DNA of 64,000 bases, taken from contig CANJJT010000004.1 of the NCBI GenBank assembly GCA_947474715.1, positions 52,894 through 116,893 on the forward strand, written 5' to 3'. This DNA comes from CAIYPG01 sp903864555 (GTDB taxonomy: Bacteria > Pseudomonadota > Gammaproteobacteria > Burkholderiales > SG8-39). The translations under genes and the position numbers were made by a program. This document shows positions 51,069-58,581 of this stretch, piece by piece. Numbering within the stretch: the first letter of the stretch is position 1; every line of letters starts with the position of its first letter. The notes under the pieces were generated by a model. That model saw only the letters and a list, made by a program, of their open reading frames with translations. It was not told where the DNA came from and made no database searches.

Positions 51069-52007
51069 TCAGCCCCCCAGTTGCGAGCGCAGCTTCGCAA
51101 AAATCTCCAGTTGCCGCTCGTGCTCGCCAGCGAAGCGCAGTACCAGGTTGCGCGTGCCCTGTTCGACGTAGCCCTGCAGCCACTCGGCGGCGGCATTGGC
51201 CGGGCCGGCGAAGCAGACCTCGCGCTTCTTGCCCACGTCGGGCCGCCGGCCGTAGTAGGCCAGCATGAATTCGTCCATGCGCCGGTCTGCCTTGGCGGTA
51301 TCGTCATCCACGGCGAGGGTGAGGTAGGTGGCCGGGGATATGCTGGCCGGATCGCGCCCGGCTTCTTTCGCAATGGCCTGCACCTGGCGCCACTGTTCGC
51401 CCCAGCGCTGTGAGTCCGGGCCATTGGGGAACCAGCCATCGAAGTACTTGCCGGCGCGCGCCAGCGCGGCGGGGGCCGAACCGCCGCCCCAGATCGGCGG
51501 ACCGCCTTTCTGGAAGGGCAGGGGGCCGAGCACGCCCTGCTCGACATGCCAGCGGCCGTCCCAGTCCACTGGCTCACCGCTCCATAGCGCCTTGCACAGG
51601 CGCATGCCTTCGAGCAGCGTGCCGATGCGCTTCTCGAAGGGCACACCGGCGGAACGGAACTCCGCGCGCACATTGGGCACGTCGCTCGCAATGCCCACGC
51701 CGAGGATGACGCGGCCTTCGCTCACCTGGTCCAGCGTGGCGACCTGATGCGCCAGCAGCACCGGATTACGCAGGATGGGCAGCAACACCGCGGTGCCCAG
51801 CTTCACGCGCTGGGTGCGTCCGGCGACGCAGGCCAGCAGGGTCAGCGGCTCATGGCGCGGGCGCGCCAGCAGCGAGTCGCCGGCCCACACCGAGTCATAG
51901 CCCAGGGCTTCGGCGCGCTCGGCCAGCGCGATCAGCGGGGCAGCCTGCGGGCGGCCCTCCATCACGGCCTCACGGGTGGGCAGCAGGTATCCGATGTGCA
52001 GGGACAT
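51069..52007 (-). CDS. LLM class flavin-dependent oxidoreductase
   Basis: 312 residues from the ATG preceded by GAGGAGA. This is a luciferase-like monooxygenase TIM barrel: MSLHIGYLLPTREAV, ALGYDSVWAGDSLLARP, RVKLGTAVLLPILRNPVLLA, SEGRVILGVGIASDVPN and PPIWGGGSAPAALARAGKYF, all typical of the FMN/F420-type family. The reaction is unknown. An AT-rich stretch upstream (52025-52095) probably holds its promoter. Confidence 0.9.
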   Translation of the reverse strand: MSLHIGYLLPTREAVMEGRPQAAPLIALAERAEALGYDSVWAGDSLLARPRHEPLTLLACVAGRTQRVKLGTAVLLPILRNPVLLAHQVATLDQVSEGRVILGVGIASDVPNVRAEFRSAGVPFEKRIGTLLEGMRLCKALWSGEPVDWDGRWHVEQGVLGPLPFQKGGPPIWGGGSAPAALARAGKYFDGWFPNGPDSQRWGEQWRQVQAIAKEAGRDPASISPATYLTLAVDDDTAKADRRMDEFMLAYYGRRPDVGKKREVCFAGPANAAAEWLQGYVEQGTRNLVLRFAGEHERQLEIFAKLRSQLGG

Positions 52008-52024
52008 GTCTTCTCCTCGGGTCA

Positions 52025-52095
52025 TCTGATATCAATCATTACATGGAGTCAATGATGATAAGGTCTGGTGTTCGAAATTGATAATTATTACGGGT
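52025..52095. promoter_or_regulatory. AT-rich intergenic island upstream of the LLM gene
   Basis: This AT-rich stretch is set in GC-rich DNA. It contains TTGATAATTATTA (52078-52090), matching similar motifs at 6400 and 40074, plus ATGGAGTCAATGATGATAAG. It is probably a promoter or protein-binding region. Confidence 0.35.
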
Positions 52096-52167
52096 TCTTA
52101 ATTCGCCGGCGGCGCACCACGGCGCAAGCGACCGCAGGCCACTTGTTCACCGGGTCGCCTGACCACC

Positions 52168-52818
52168 TCAGGCATCCCCGGGATCGGCATCCACCAGCTT
52201 GTGGGTGATCGCATAGCGGATCAGTTCCGACTGGTTCTGCAAACCCATCTTCTGCATCAGCCGCGCCTTGTGGGTGCTGACGGTCTTCACCGACAGGTTG
52301 AGTTCGGCGGCAATGGCCGACACCGCGCCGCCGGCGGCGATCAGCCTGAAGATCTGGTATTCGCGATCGGACAAAGCTTCATGCGGCTGGCCCTCGGAAT
52401 CGGGCATCGCTCCCAGTGCCAGTTGTTCGGCCACCTCGGCGCTGATGAAGGCGCCGCCGGCGGCCACCTTGCGGATGGCCGACACCAGCTGCGCCGAGGC
52501 GCTTTCCTTGGTCAGGTAGCCCGAGGCACCGGCCTTGATGGCGCGCACCGCGTACTGCTGTTCCTCGTGCATGCTGAGGATGAGGATGCGCAGTTTGGCC
52601 TTCTCCGCGCGCACCAGCTTGATCAGGTCGATGCCGCTGCGCCCGGGCATGGACATGTCCAGCAGCAGCACGTCGAACTCGGTTTCGCGCACCAGTTGCA
52701 TCACCTGGTGGCCGTCGCTGGCTTCGCCGGCAATGCACATGTCCGGGGAGGCCGTGAGCAGTTGCTTGAGTCCTTCGCGCACGATGGTGTGGTCATCGGC
52801 GATGACGATGCGGATCAT
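52168..52818 (-). CDS. NarL/FixJ-type response regulator
   Basis: 216 residues. Receiver domain (residues 1-120): RIVIADDHTIVREGL, VLLLDMSMPGRSG with the phospho-acceptor Asp, and GYLTKESA with the Lys. LuxR-type helix-turn-helix (residues 150-210): LSDREYQIFRLIAAGGAVSA and KTVSTHKARLMQKM. It overlaps the kinase gene by four bases, so the two form a system. Confidence 0.95.
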   Translation of the reverse strand: MIRIVIADDHTIVREGLKQLLTASPDMCIAGEASDGHQVMQLVRETEFDVLLLDMSMPGRSGIDLIKLVRAEKAKLRILILSMHEEQQYAVRAIKAGASGYLTKESASAQLVSAIRKVAAGGAFISAEVAEQLALGAMPDSEGQPHEALSDREYQIFRLIAAGGAVSAIAAELNLSVKTVSTHKARLMQKMGLQNQSELIRYAITHKLVDADPGDA

Positions 52819-54536
52819 GGGCCTGCCTTTCTGTCGCTGCCGGCTTCTCGAGCAGGCTTCACCGTGGGCTTCACTTCGGTCTTGACTGAGTCGGGGTGCG
52901 GTATGCGCACCACGATGTGCGTGCCCTTGCCGGGGGCGCTGTCCACATCCACCGTGCCGCCCAGCAGGTAGGCGCGCTCACGCAGGCCCATCAGGCCGTA
53001 GGAATTGGGCTTGCGTGGGTTGCTGGTGGAGAACCCCAGGCCATTGTCGTTCACCATCAGCACCAGCTGGTCGCCGTTGGCTTCCAGGTGCGCGTCCACG
53101 CGCGTGGCCTGGGCATGCTTGGCGACATTGGTGAGGGATTCCTGGAGGATGCGGAAGATCGCTGTCGCATGTGGATCCTCCAGCGCCAGCCCGGGGTCCA
53201 CCGACAGCTCGCAGGGGATGCCGCTGCGCTGGGTGAAGTTCTGCGCCAGCCACTCGGCTGCCGGCACCAGGCCCAGGTCATCGAGCATCAAGGGGCGCAG
53301 GTCGGCCGAGATGCGCCGCGTCGAGGCCACGGTGGTGTCGAGCAGCCCCTGCATCGCGCGCACCTTGTCCAGCATCAGTTCGTTGTCGGTGGGCAGTCGC
53401 TCCAGCAGCCAGGCCGTGTCCATCTTCAGCGCGGTGAGGGACTGCGCCAGCTCGTCGTGCAGCTCGCGCGCGATGCGGCTTTTCTCCTGCTCGCGCACCG
53501 AACTTGCGGCGATGGCCAGCTCGCGCAGCTCTTCACGGGACTGGCGCAGCGCCTCTTCGGATTTCACCCGCTCGGTGACATCGCGCAGGATCACGGTGTA
53601 GAACTTCTCGCCGCCTTCGGTGACCTGCGAAATCGAGGCGTCGATGGGGAACTCCTCACCGTTGCGCCGCAGCCCGGTGACGATGCGCGAGGCGCCCATG
53701 CGGCGCGAACTGGTGCCGGCCTCGCCGAAGTGGTGGACATGCGCCGCGTGGCCACTTCGGTAGCGTTCCGGGATGAACCAGGTGAGCGGGGCTCCCACGG
53801 CCTGGTCGCGCGGGCAGCCGAACACCACTTCGGCCGCCTGGTTGAACAGCAGGATGCGCTGTTCGGCATCAATGATGATGATGGCGTCCATGGCGGATTC
53901 GACGATGCCGTGCAGGCGCGCCTCGTTGCGCGCGCGCTCCGATTCGCCCCTCAGCCGGTCGGTGATGTCGCGCAGGATCACGGTCAGCAGCCGCTGATTG
54001 CCCTGCACGTACTGCGAGATGGACGCCTCGATGGGGAATTCCTCGCCATTGGCGCGCAAGGCCAGCAGCAGGTTGCTGCGGCCCACCCGCCGGGAACTGC
54101 TGCCGGTCTGGACAAAGCGCTCGATGTGGGCAGCGTGCGAGGCGCGCAGCCGCTCCGGGATCAGCAGGTCCAGGGGCTGGCCGATGACCGCGGCGCGCGG
54201 CCAGCGGAACACCGCCTCGGCCGCCGCGTTGAACTGCACGATGCGCTGGGTCTGGTCCACGGTGATGATGGGGTCCATGGCCGACTCGACGATGCCGCCG
54301 AAGCGCGCTTCCATGCTGCGCAGGGCGTCCTCGCTGGCGCGGCGCTCCGACAGGCGGCGGTAGATGACAAAGACGGTCATCAGGCCGACCAGGCTGCCCA
54401 CGACACCGGCGATGGTGAGCATCTCTGCCGGGTAGAACCCCCCCAGGCCGGCCGCCATGGCCAGCAGCGCCGTGAAGGCGCCCACGGCCAGTACCGGGCC
54501 GAGCACCAGCAGCAGATGGCCGCTGGTCAGGACCAT
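52815..54536 (-). CDS. PAS-domain NarX-type sensor histidine kinase
   Basis: About 573 residues from ATG 54536; a GTG at 54575 would add 13 residues, and neither start has a well-spaced site. Two membrane helices (HLLLVLGPVLAVGAFTALLA and MLTIAGVVGSLVGLMTVFVI) precede two tandem PAS domains (RFGGIVESAMDPIITVDQTQ; RLHGIVESAMDAIIIIDAEQ), each with R-D-[IV]-T-[DE]-R ends. A HisKA_3 dimerisation domain has the phospho-His in ARELHDELAQSLTAL, then HATPase_c. Two near-identical PAS repeats suggest an internal duplication. It is divergent from hemN across an FNR box, so redox or oxygen sensing is plausible. Confidence 0.92.
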   Translation of the reverse strand: MVLTSGHLLLVLGPVLAVGAFTALLAMAAGLGGFYPAEMLTIAGVVGSLVGLMTVFVIYRRLSERRASEDALRSMEARFGGIVESAMDPIITVDQTQRIVQFNAAAEAVFRWPRAAVIGQPLDLLIPERLRASHAAHIERFVQTGSSSRRVGRSNLLLALRANGEEFPIEASISQYVQGNQRLLTVILRDITDRLRGESERARNEARLHGIVESAMDAIIIIDAEQRILLFNQAAEVVFGCPRDQAVGAPLTWFIPERYRSGHAAHVHHFGEAGTSSRRMGASRIVTGLRRNGEEFPIDASISQVTEGGEKFYTVILRDVTERVKSEEALRQSREELRELAIAASSVREQEKSRIARELHDELAQSLTALKMDTAWLLERLPTDNELMLDKVRAMQGLLDTTVASTRRISADLRPLMLDDLGLVPAAEWLAQNFTQRSGIPCELSVDPGLALEDPHATAIFRILQESLTNVAKHAQATRVDAHLEANGDQLVLMVNDNGLGFSTSNPRKPNSYGLMGLRERAYLLGGTVDVDSAPGKGTHIVVRIPHPDSVKTEVKPTVKPAREAGSDRKAGP

Positions 54537-54640
54537 GCAGAGCAGCCGGGCTGGCCGGGGGGCTCGCTGGCACACCCTCCGGGACGGTCCGGGAGGCCGC
54601 CCGCCAAAATGACTATTCCGGCTGCGCGGAATGCGGAAAG

Positions 54641-54654
54641 TTGACTCATATCAA
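54641..54654. promoter_or_regulatory. FNR/ANR box between the sensor kinase and hemN
   Basis: TTGACTCATATCAA has one deviation from consensus. It lies 68 bases before the hemN ATG and 105 bases from the kinase start. hemN is a classic FNR/ANR target. Confidence 0.85.
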
Positions 54655-54721
54655 ATCGAGCCGCGGCTGCAAAGAGCACAGTAGGCCTCACCTTCCTCAT
54701 TACCGGATTGCCGCCGTGGAC

Positions 54722-56104
54722 ATGACTACCAGTCTCATCGTTGATCGGGAGTTGATCCGCAAATATGGCGGTCGCGGTCCGCGTTATACGTCATATCCCA
54801 CTGCCGATCGCTTCATCGAAGCCTTCAATGGTGACGCCTACCGGCGCTGCCTGGAAAACCGCACCATAGGCGGTCTCGCAAGGCCATTGGCATTATACGT
54901 TCACCACCCTTTCTGCGACACGATCTGCTACTACTGCGCCTGCAACAAGGTCGTGACACGCAACAAGGACAAGGCCGATCCCTACCTGGACCGCCTGCGT
55001 GCCGAAATGCACCTGGTGGCCGGCACACTGGAGGGCGACCGCCAGGTCCGTGGCATGCACTGGGGCGGTGGCACGCCCACCTTCATCGGCACCGAGAAGA
55101 TGGCGGCGCTGATGCAGTCCATTCGTTCGGAGTTCCAACTGCATCCGGAGGGCGAGTACGCCATCGAGATCGACCCGCGCAAGCTGACGCCGGACATGCT
55201 CCCGGCACTGGCCGAAATGGGCTTCAACCGCACCAGCTTTGGTGTGCAGGACTTCAATCCCACGGTGCAGCGGGCGATCAACCGGGTGCAAAGCTACGAG
55301 CAGACCTGGTCGGCGCTGAATGCCGCGCGCCAGTCCGGCTTCCGCTCGGTCAACTTCGACCTGATCTACGGCCTGCCCAAGCAGACCGTTGAGGGCTTCG
55401 AGCGCACGCTGGATCAGGTGGTCGAATGCAGCCCGGACCGCATCGCGCTGTACAGCTACGCGCACCTGCCCGACCTGTTCAAGCCGCAGCGGCGCATCCA
55501 CGATGCCGACATGCCCACGGGCGAGACCAAGCTGCAGCTCATGCTCACCGCCATCGAGCGGCTGAGTGCAGCCGGTTATGTTTATATCGGCATGGACCAC
55601 TTCGCCAAGCCCGGTGACGAGCTGGCCGTGGCCCAGCGCCAGGGCCGCCTGCAACGCGATTTCCAGGGCTATTCCACCAGCGACTGGGACACCGTCGGCG
55701 TGGGCCTGTCAGCCATCAGCAGCGTCGGCCCGGCCTATAGCCAGAACCACAAGACCCTGGACGAGTACTACGCCAGCATCGATGCCGGCACGCTGCCGGT
55801 GGCGCGCGGCATGGAGCTCCGCTCCGATGATCTGCTGCGCCGCGCAGTGATCCGCTCCCTGGCCTGCCAGTTCATGGTGTCCAAGGAAGCCTTCTCCACC
55901 AACTACCTGGTCAACTTCGACCAGTACTTCGCCAGCGAAGCCGATGACCTCAAGGCGCTGGAGGACGACGGCCTGATCGAAACCGACCGGGAGTGGATCC
56001 ACGTCACGCCCCGCGGCCGTCTGCTGGTGCGCAGCATCTGCATGGTGTTCGATCGCTACCTGCGCATGCAGGAGCAGCGCATGCGCTACTCGCGCGTGAT
56101 GTGA
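54722..56104 (+). CDS. hemN: Oxygen-independent coproporphyrinogen III oxidase
   Basis: 460 residues, like E. coli HemN. It begins LIRKYGGRGPRYTSYPTADR. The radical SAM cluster is CDTICYYCACNK (C-x3-C-x2-C, plus the HemN-type fourth Cys), after YVHHPFC. GGGTPTF and EIDPRKLTPDML are typical SAM-binding parts. It converts coproporphyrinogen III to protoporphyrinogen IX without oxygen, supporting haem supply for the cbb3 oxidase and cytochromes. An FNR box lies 68 bases upstream. A GTG two codons earlier is a less likely start. Confidence 0.97.
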   Translation: MTTSLIVDRELIRKYGGRGPRYTSYPTADRFIEAFNGDAYRRCLENRTIGGLARPLALYVHHPFCDTICYYCACNKVVTRNKDKADPYLDRLRAEMHLVAGTLEGDRQVRGMHWGGGTPTFIGTEKMAALMQSIRSEFQLHPEGEYAIEIDPRKLTPDMLPALAEMGFNRTSFGVQDFNPTVQRAINRVQSYEQTWSALNAARQSGFRSVNFDLIYGLPKQTVEGFERTLDQVVECSPDRIALYSYAHLPDLFKPQRRIHDADMPTGETKLQLMLTAIERLSAAGYVYIGMDHFAKPGDELAVAQRQGRLQRDFQGYSTSDWDTVGVGLSAISSVGPAYSQNHKTLDEYYASIDAGTLPVARGMELRSDDLLRRAVIRSLACQFMVSKEAFSTNYLVNFDQYFASEADDLKALEDDGLIETDREWIHVTPRGRLLVRSICMVFDRYLRMQEQRMRYSRVM

Positions 56105-56164
56105 CCGGGCCCGCTTGGACAGGGCAGCGGTGAGCAGCGTCAAACCAAAGCAAGGGCGCCACGC

Positions 56165-56869
56165 ATGAGCATGCTGCCGTGGACGGCATTGACCGTTGGC
56201 CTGCTGGGGGGCGTGCATTGCATCGCCATGTGCGGCGGCGTGGTCAGCGCCTATACGCTGACGCGGCAGTCCGCTCGCCCGCCGGTGCAGGCGCAGCTCC
56301 TGTTCAACTTCGGACGCATCGTCAGCTACGCGCTGGCCGGCGCACTGGCGGGCGGCGTGTCGTCTTCGGGCATTGCTGCGGCGAAACTCCTGCCTATCCA
56401 GACCATGCTGTTCATCGCCGCCAATGGCCTGCTCATCCTCATGGGCCTGTACCTCGCCGGCCAGAGCACCCTGGTGCCTTTGCTGGAGCGGGGCGGTGCC
56501 CGTTTGTGGCCGATGATGCGTTCCCTGCTGCGGCGCCTGCCCGACACCAACACCGCACCGCGGCAGTTCGCCGCAGGCATGGCCTGGGGCTGGACCCCCT
56601 GTGGCCTGGTCTACAGCATGCTGACCCTGGCGCTGCTGAGCGGCAGCGCCGCCGCCGGTGCCCTGGTGATGGCCGCCTTCGGTGCCGGCACCCTGCCCAA
56701 TGTGCTGGGCGCCGGCTGGCTGATGGCGCGATTCCGCTTGCAATTGAAACAGCCACGCTTGAGGATGGCGGCCGGCGCCATCGTGGCCGGCTTCGGCGTC
56801 ATCGGCATGCTGCGCATTCCCGGGCTGGCAGACCACATCCGGGAAGGCCTGCTGTGCATCACCGGCTAG
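56165..56869 (+). CDS. TauE/SafE-like (UreH/CcdA-type) six-helix membrane protein
   Basis: 234 residues with about six helices. GLLGGVHCIAMCGGVVSAY is at the N-terminus and GWTPCGLVYSMLTLALL in the middle; the cysteines in helices 1 and 4 lie near Gly/Pro kinks as in DsbD/CcdA relatives and the UreH-type heavy-metal or cytochrome-biogenesis proteins found with cbb3 genes. It may move reducing power or a metal such as copper for oxidase assembly (inference). It is 60 bases after hemN, possibly one transcript. Annotation as a sulfite exporter is common but unsupported. Confidence 0.85.
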   Translation: MSMLPWTALTVGLLGGVHCIAMCGGVVSAYTLTRQSARPPVQAQLLFNFGRIVSYALAGALAGGVSSSGIAAAKLLPIQTMLFIAANGLLILMGLYLAGQSTLVPLLERGGARLWPMMRSLLRRLPDTNTAPRQFAAGMAWGWTPCGLVYSMLTLALLSGSAAAGALVMAAFGAGTLPNVLGAGWLMARFRLQLKQPRLRMAAGAIVAGFGVIGMLRIPGLADHIREGLLCITG

Positions 56870-56963
56870 ACTTCAAGGAAGCGACATTCCAGAGACCAGT
56901 ACAGTCGAACCGTAGTGCAACCAGATACATGACAATCAGAACCCAATCGAAAGGTGGCGCAAC

Positions 56964-57395
56964 ATGAGCAGAATTCTCCTCGCCGTAGATGGATCCGAGC
57001 ATGCGCTGCATGCGGCAGCCCAACTCGTCGCATTGGCCGGGCAATGGAAGGAGAAGCCCGAAATCCTGCCCATCAACGTGCACCCGCCACTGCCGCGCGC
57101 AAACCTGATGGCCAAAGTTGTCGGCAAGTCCGAACTTGACCGCTTCTATCGCGAGAGCGGTGAGGCCGCCATGAAGGCGGTGCTCAAGCTGCTCGACAAG
57201 GCCGGTTACACCACCAAGCCAGTGATCCAGATCGGCCCGGTGGCAGAAACCATCGTCGCCCATGCCAAGCGCAGCAAGGCTGACATGATCTGCATCGGCA
57301 CCCGCGGCATGACCGCTTCGGGCAACCTGCTGCTCGGTTCCGTTGCCACCAAGGTGCTGCACCTGGCGGAGTGTCCGGTGCTCACCATCAAGTAG
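56964..57395 (+). CDS. Universal stress protein family (UspA-like)
   Basis: 143 residues, a single Usp domain. It starts SRILLAVDGSEHALHAAAQL and ends with GTRGMTASGNLLLGSVATKV, the nucleotide loop (G-x2-x-G...LGS type). It differs from the other two in lacking the HGRRG form. It is probably independently transcribed after the TauE/SafE gene. Repeat C follows. Confidence 0.92.
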   Translation: MSRILLAVDGSEHALHAAAQLVALAGQWKEKPEILPINVHPPLPRANLMAKVVGKSELDRFYRESGEAAMKAVLKLLDKAGYTTKPVIQIGPVAETIVAHAKRSKADMICIGTRGMTASGNLLLGSVATKVLHLAECPVLTIK

Positions 57396-57457
57396 CCAGT
57401 AGTCCGTTCGAGACCGGCATCGGCGCGGTCCGGGCCGGAGCGGCGCACGGGTAAGCC

Positions 57458-57779
57458 ACTTGTCAAAGGTTCTTCGCCAATTTCCGGGGACGGCATTGGC
57501 AGCAAGCTTGGCAGGCCCGGGGTTTATCCCCTTGTCAAAGGGGGCCGACTGGCCGCAGGCCAGCGGGGGAATTTTGACCCGCCGGGCGAATCTGCCTGCC
57601 TTCGCAAGCTATGGCCGTGTATCCAGGTGATGGCTGTTGCTTTGCAGGCAGGAAGACGCCGGACGACAACCAGGCCTTCCATCCAGCCATGACTGGCACA
57701 CTGTAGAAGACAGCCGGAGAAAATCCCCCCGCTCGTTCGCTGCGCTCACGGGTCGGCCCCCTTTGACCAGGGGGATAAC
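57458..57779. repeat. Compound palindromic repeat, copy C
   Basis: 322 bases between the convergent usp and Met/His-rich genes. It begins ACTTGTCAAAGGTTCTTCGC then the shared ATTTCCGGGGACGGCATTGG and GCAGCAAGCTTGGC stretch found in copy A, the inner arm CCCCTTGTCAAAGGGGGCCG, CTGGCCGCAGGCCAG, and CTGCCTTCGCAAGC. The right arm is AAATCCCCCCGCTCGTTCGC through GGCCCCCTTTGACCAGGGGG. The core is oriented as in copy A. The rest of the 510-base gap shows no gene. Confidence 0.87.
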
Positions 57780-57905
57780 ACCGCTGGCCCTGCCGCGCTT
57801 GCCTCTGCGCCATCACTCTGGGCAATCAGCGAAGCACAAATAAAGACCGGGCCCAGTTATGAAACCCGGGCCCGGCATGTCTTGCAGGTGTGTGTGACTG
57901 GCGGA

Positions 57906-58268
57906 TTACGGCTGTGCGGGGGTGTTGCCCTGGCCGCGATGTCCAGCGTGTGCACCTTGCTTGCCCGGACCGCCGTGTTGATGTGCTTCGTCCTGGCCGG
58001 GCTTCTCTGCGCTGCGCATGCCGTGCTGGTGGCCGGCGCCGGGGCCGGAGGGCGTGGCGCTCGCCACCTGATCGCCACCGTGGCGACCCTGCATGCGTCC
58101 CTGCATCTTGCCCTGCATCTGCGTGCCGTGTTGCTGCATCTGTTGTCCTTGCATCTGCATGCGGTGTTCCCCGGATGCGGCGTGACCTGCGGGGCTGGCC
58201 TGGACTGTGGCAGCCATGATCAGACCCAGACCTGCGATGGCGAACAACGATTTCGATTTGCTTTGCAT
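57906..58268 (-). CDS. Exported Met/Gln/His-rich low-complexity protein
   Basis: 120 residues. A signal peptide (SLFAIAGLGLIMAATVQASP) precedes a Met-Gln block (MQMQGQQMQQHGTQMQGKMQ, residues 37-60) and a His-Gly tail (HQHGGPGKQGAHAGHRGQG). Methionine- and histidine-rich exported proteins often bind copper. No family domain is recognised. GGAAGGAATTC precedes the ATG. A metal-buffering role is inferred from composition only. Confidence 0.7.
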   Translation of the reverse strand: MQSKSKSLFAIAGLGLIMAATVQASPAGHAASGEHRMQMQGQQMQQHGTQMQGKMQGRMQGRHGGDQVASATPSGPGAGHQHGMRSAEKPGQDEAHQHGGPGKQGAHAGHRGQGNTPAQP

Positions 58269-58581
58269 GATGAATTCCTTCCCGAATGATGGATGTGGTG
58301 CTGCCCGTGATCGCCGTGCCCTGTTCCTGCATTGCCAGGCATGATTGCGGCATCACCAGTAAGAACGTGCCAGCGCGCCATCGGTTCGCGTCTGCGTCTG
58401 CTGATTTGTATCCGCGCGTAAGCAATCCGGGTGACGCTTACGCCTGCTTACATCCGCAGGCACTGCGGAACGTCATGCCGGCTCGGAGAGGGCACTTGAT
58501 GCAGGTCACAAGCCCCGCTAGCCGCTGTGTCACACTGGGCATTGCACAGGGGCAAATCAGCACTCAGGCAAAGGCCAGACC
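58269..58581. promoter_or_regulatory. Divergent gap with a weak FNR-like box
   Basis: 313 bases between the Met/His-rich gene and the beta-CASP nuclease gene. TTGATGCAGGTCAC at 58496-58509 has a perfect left half but two changes in the right half. It lies 72 bases before the nuclease ATG. No gene is seen in the gap. Confidence 0.35.

Noticed and set aside
52896..54644. 582-residue plus-strand frame opposite the sensor kinase
   Set aside because: It is a shadow of a well-supported kinase gene, rich in Ala, Gly and His.
41727..57779. Repeats as a CRISPR array
   Set aside because: The three copies are 6-10 kb apart, long and palindromic, without short regular units and spacers, and no cas gene is present.
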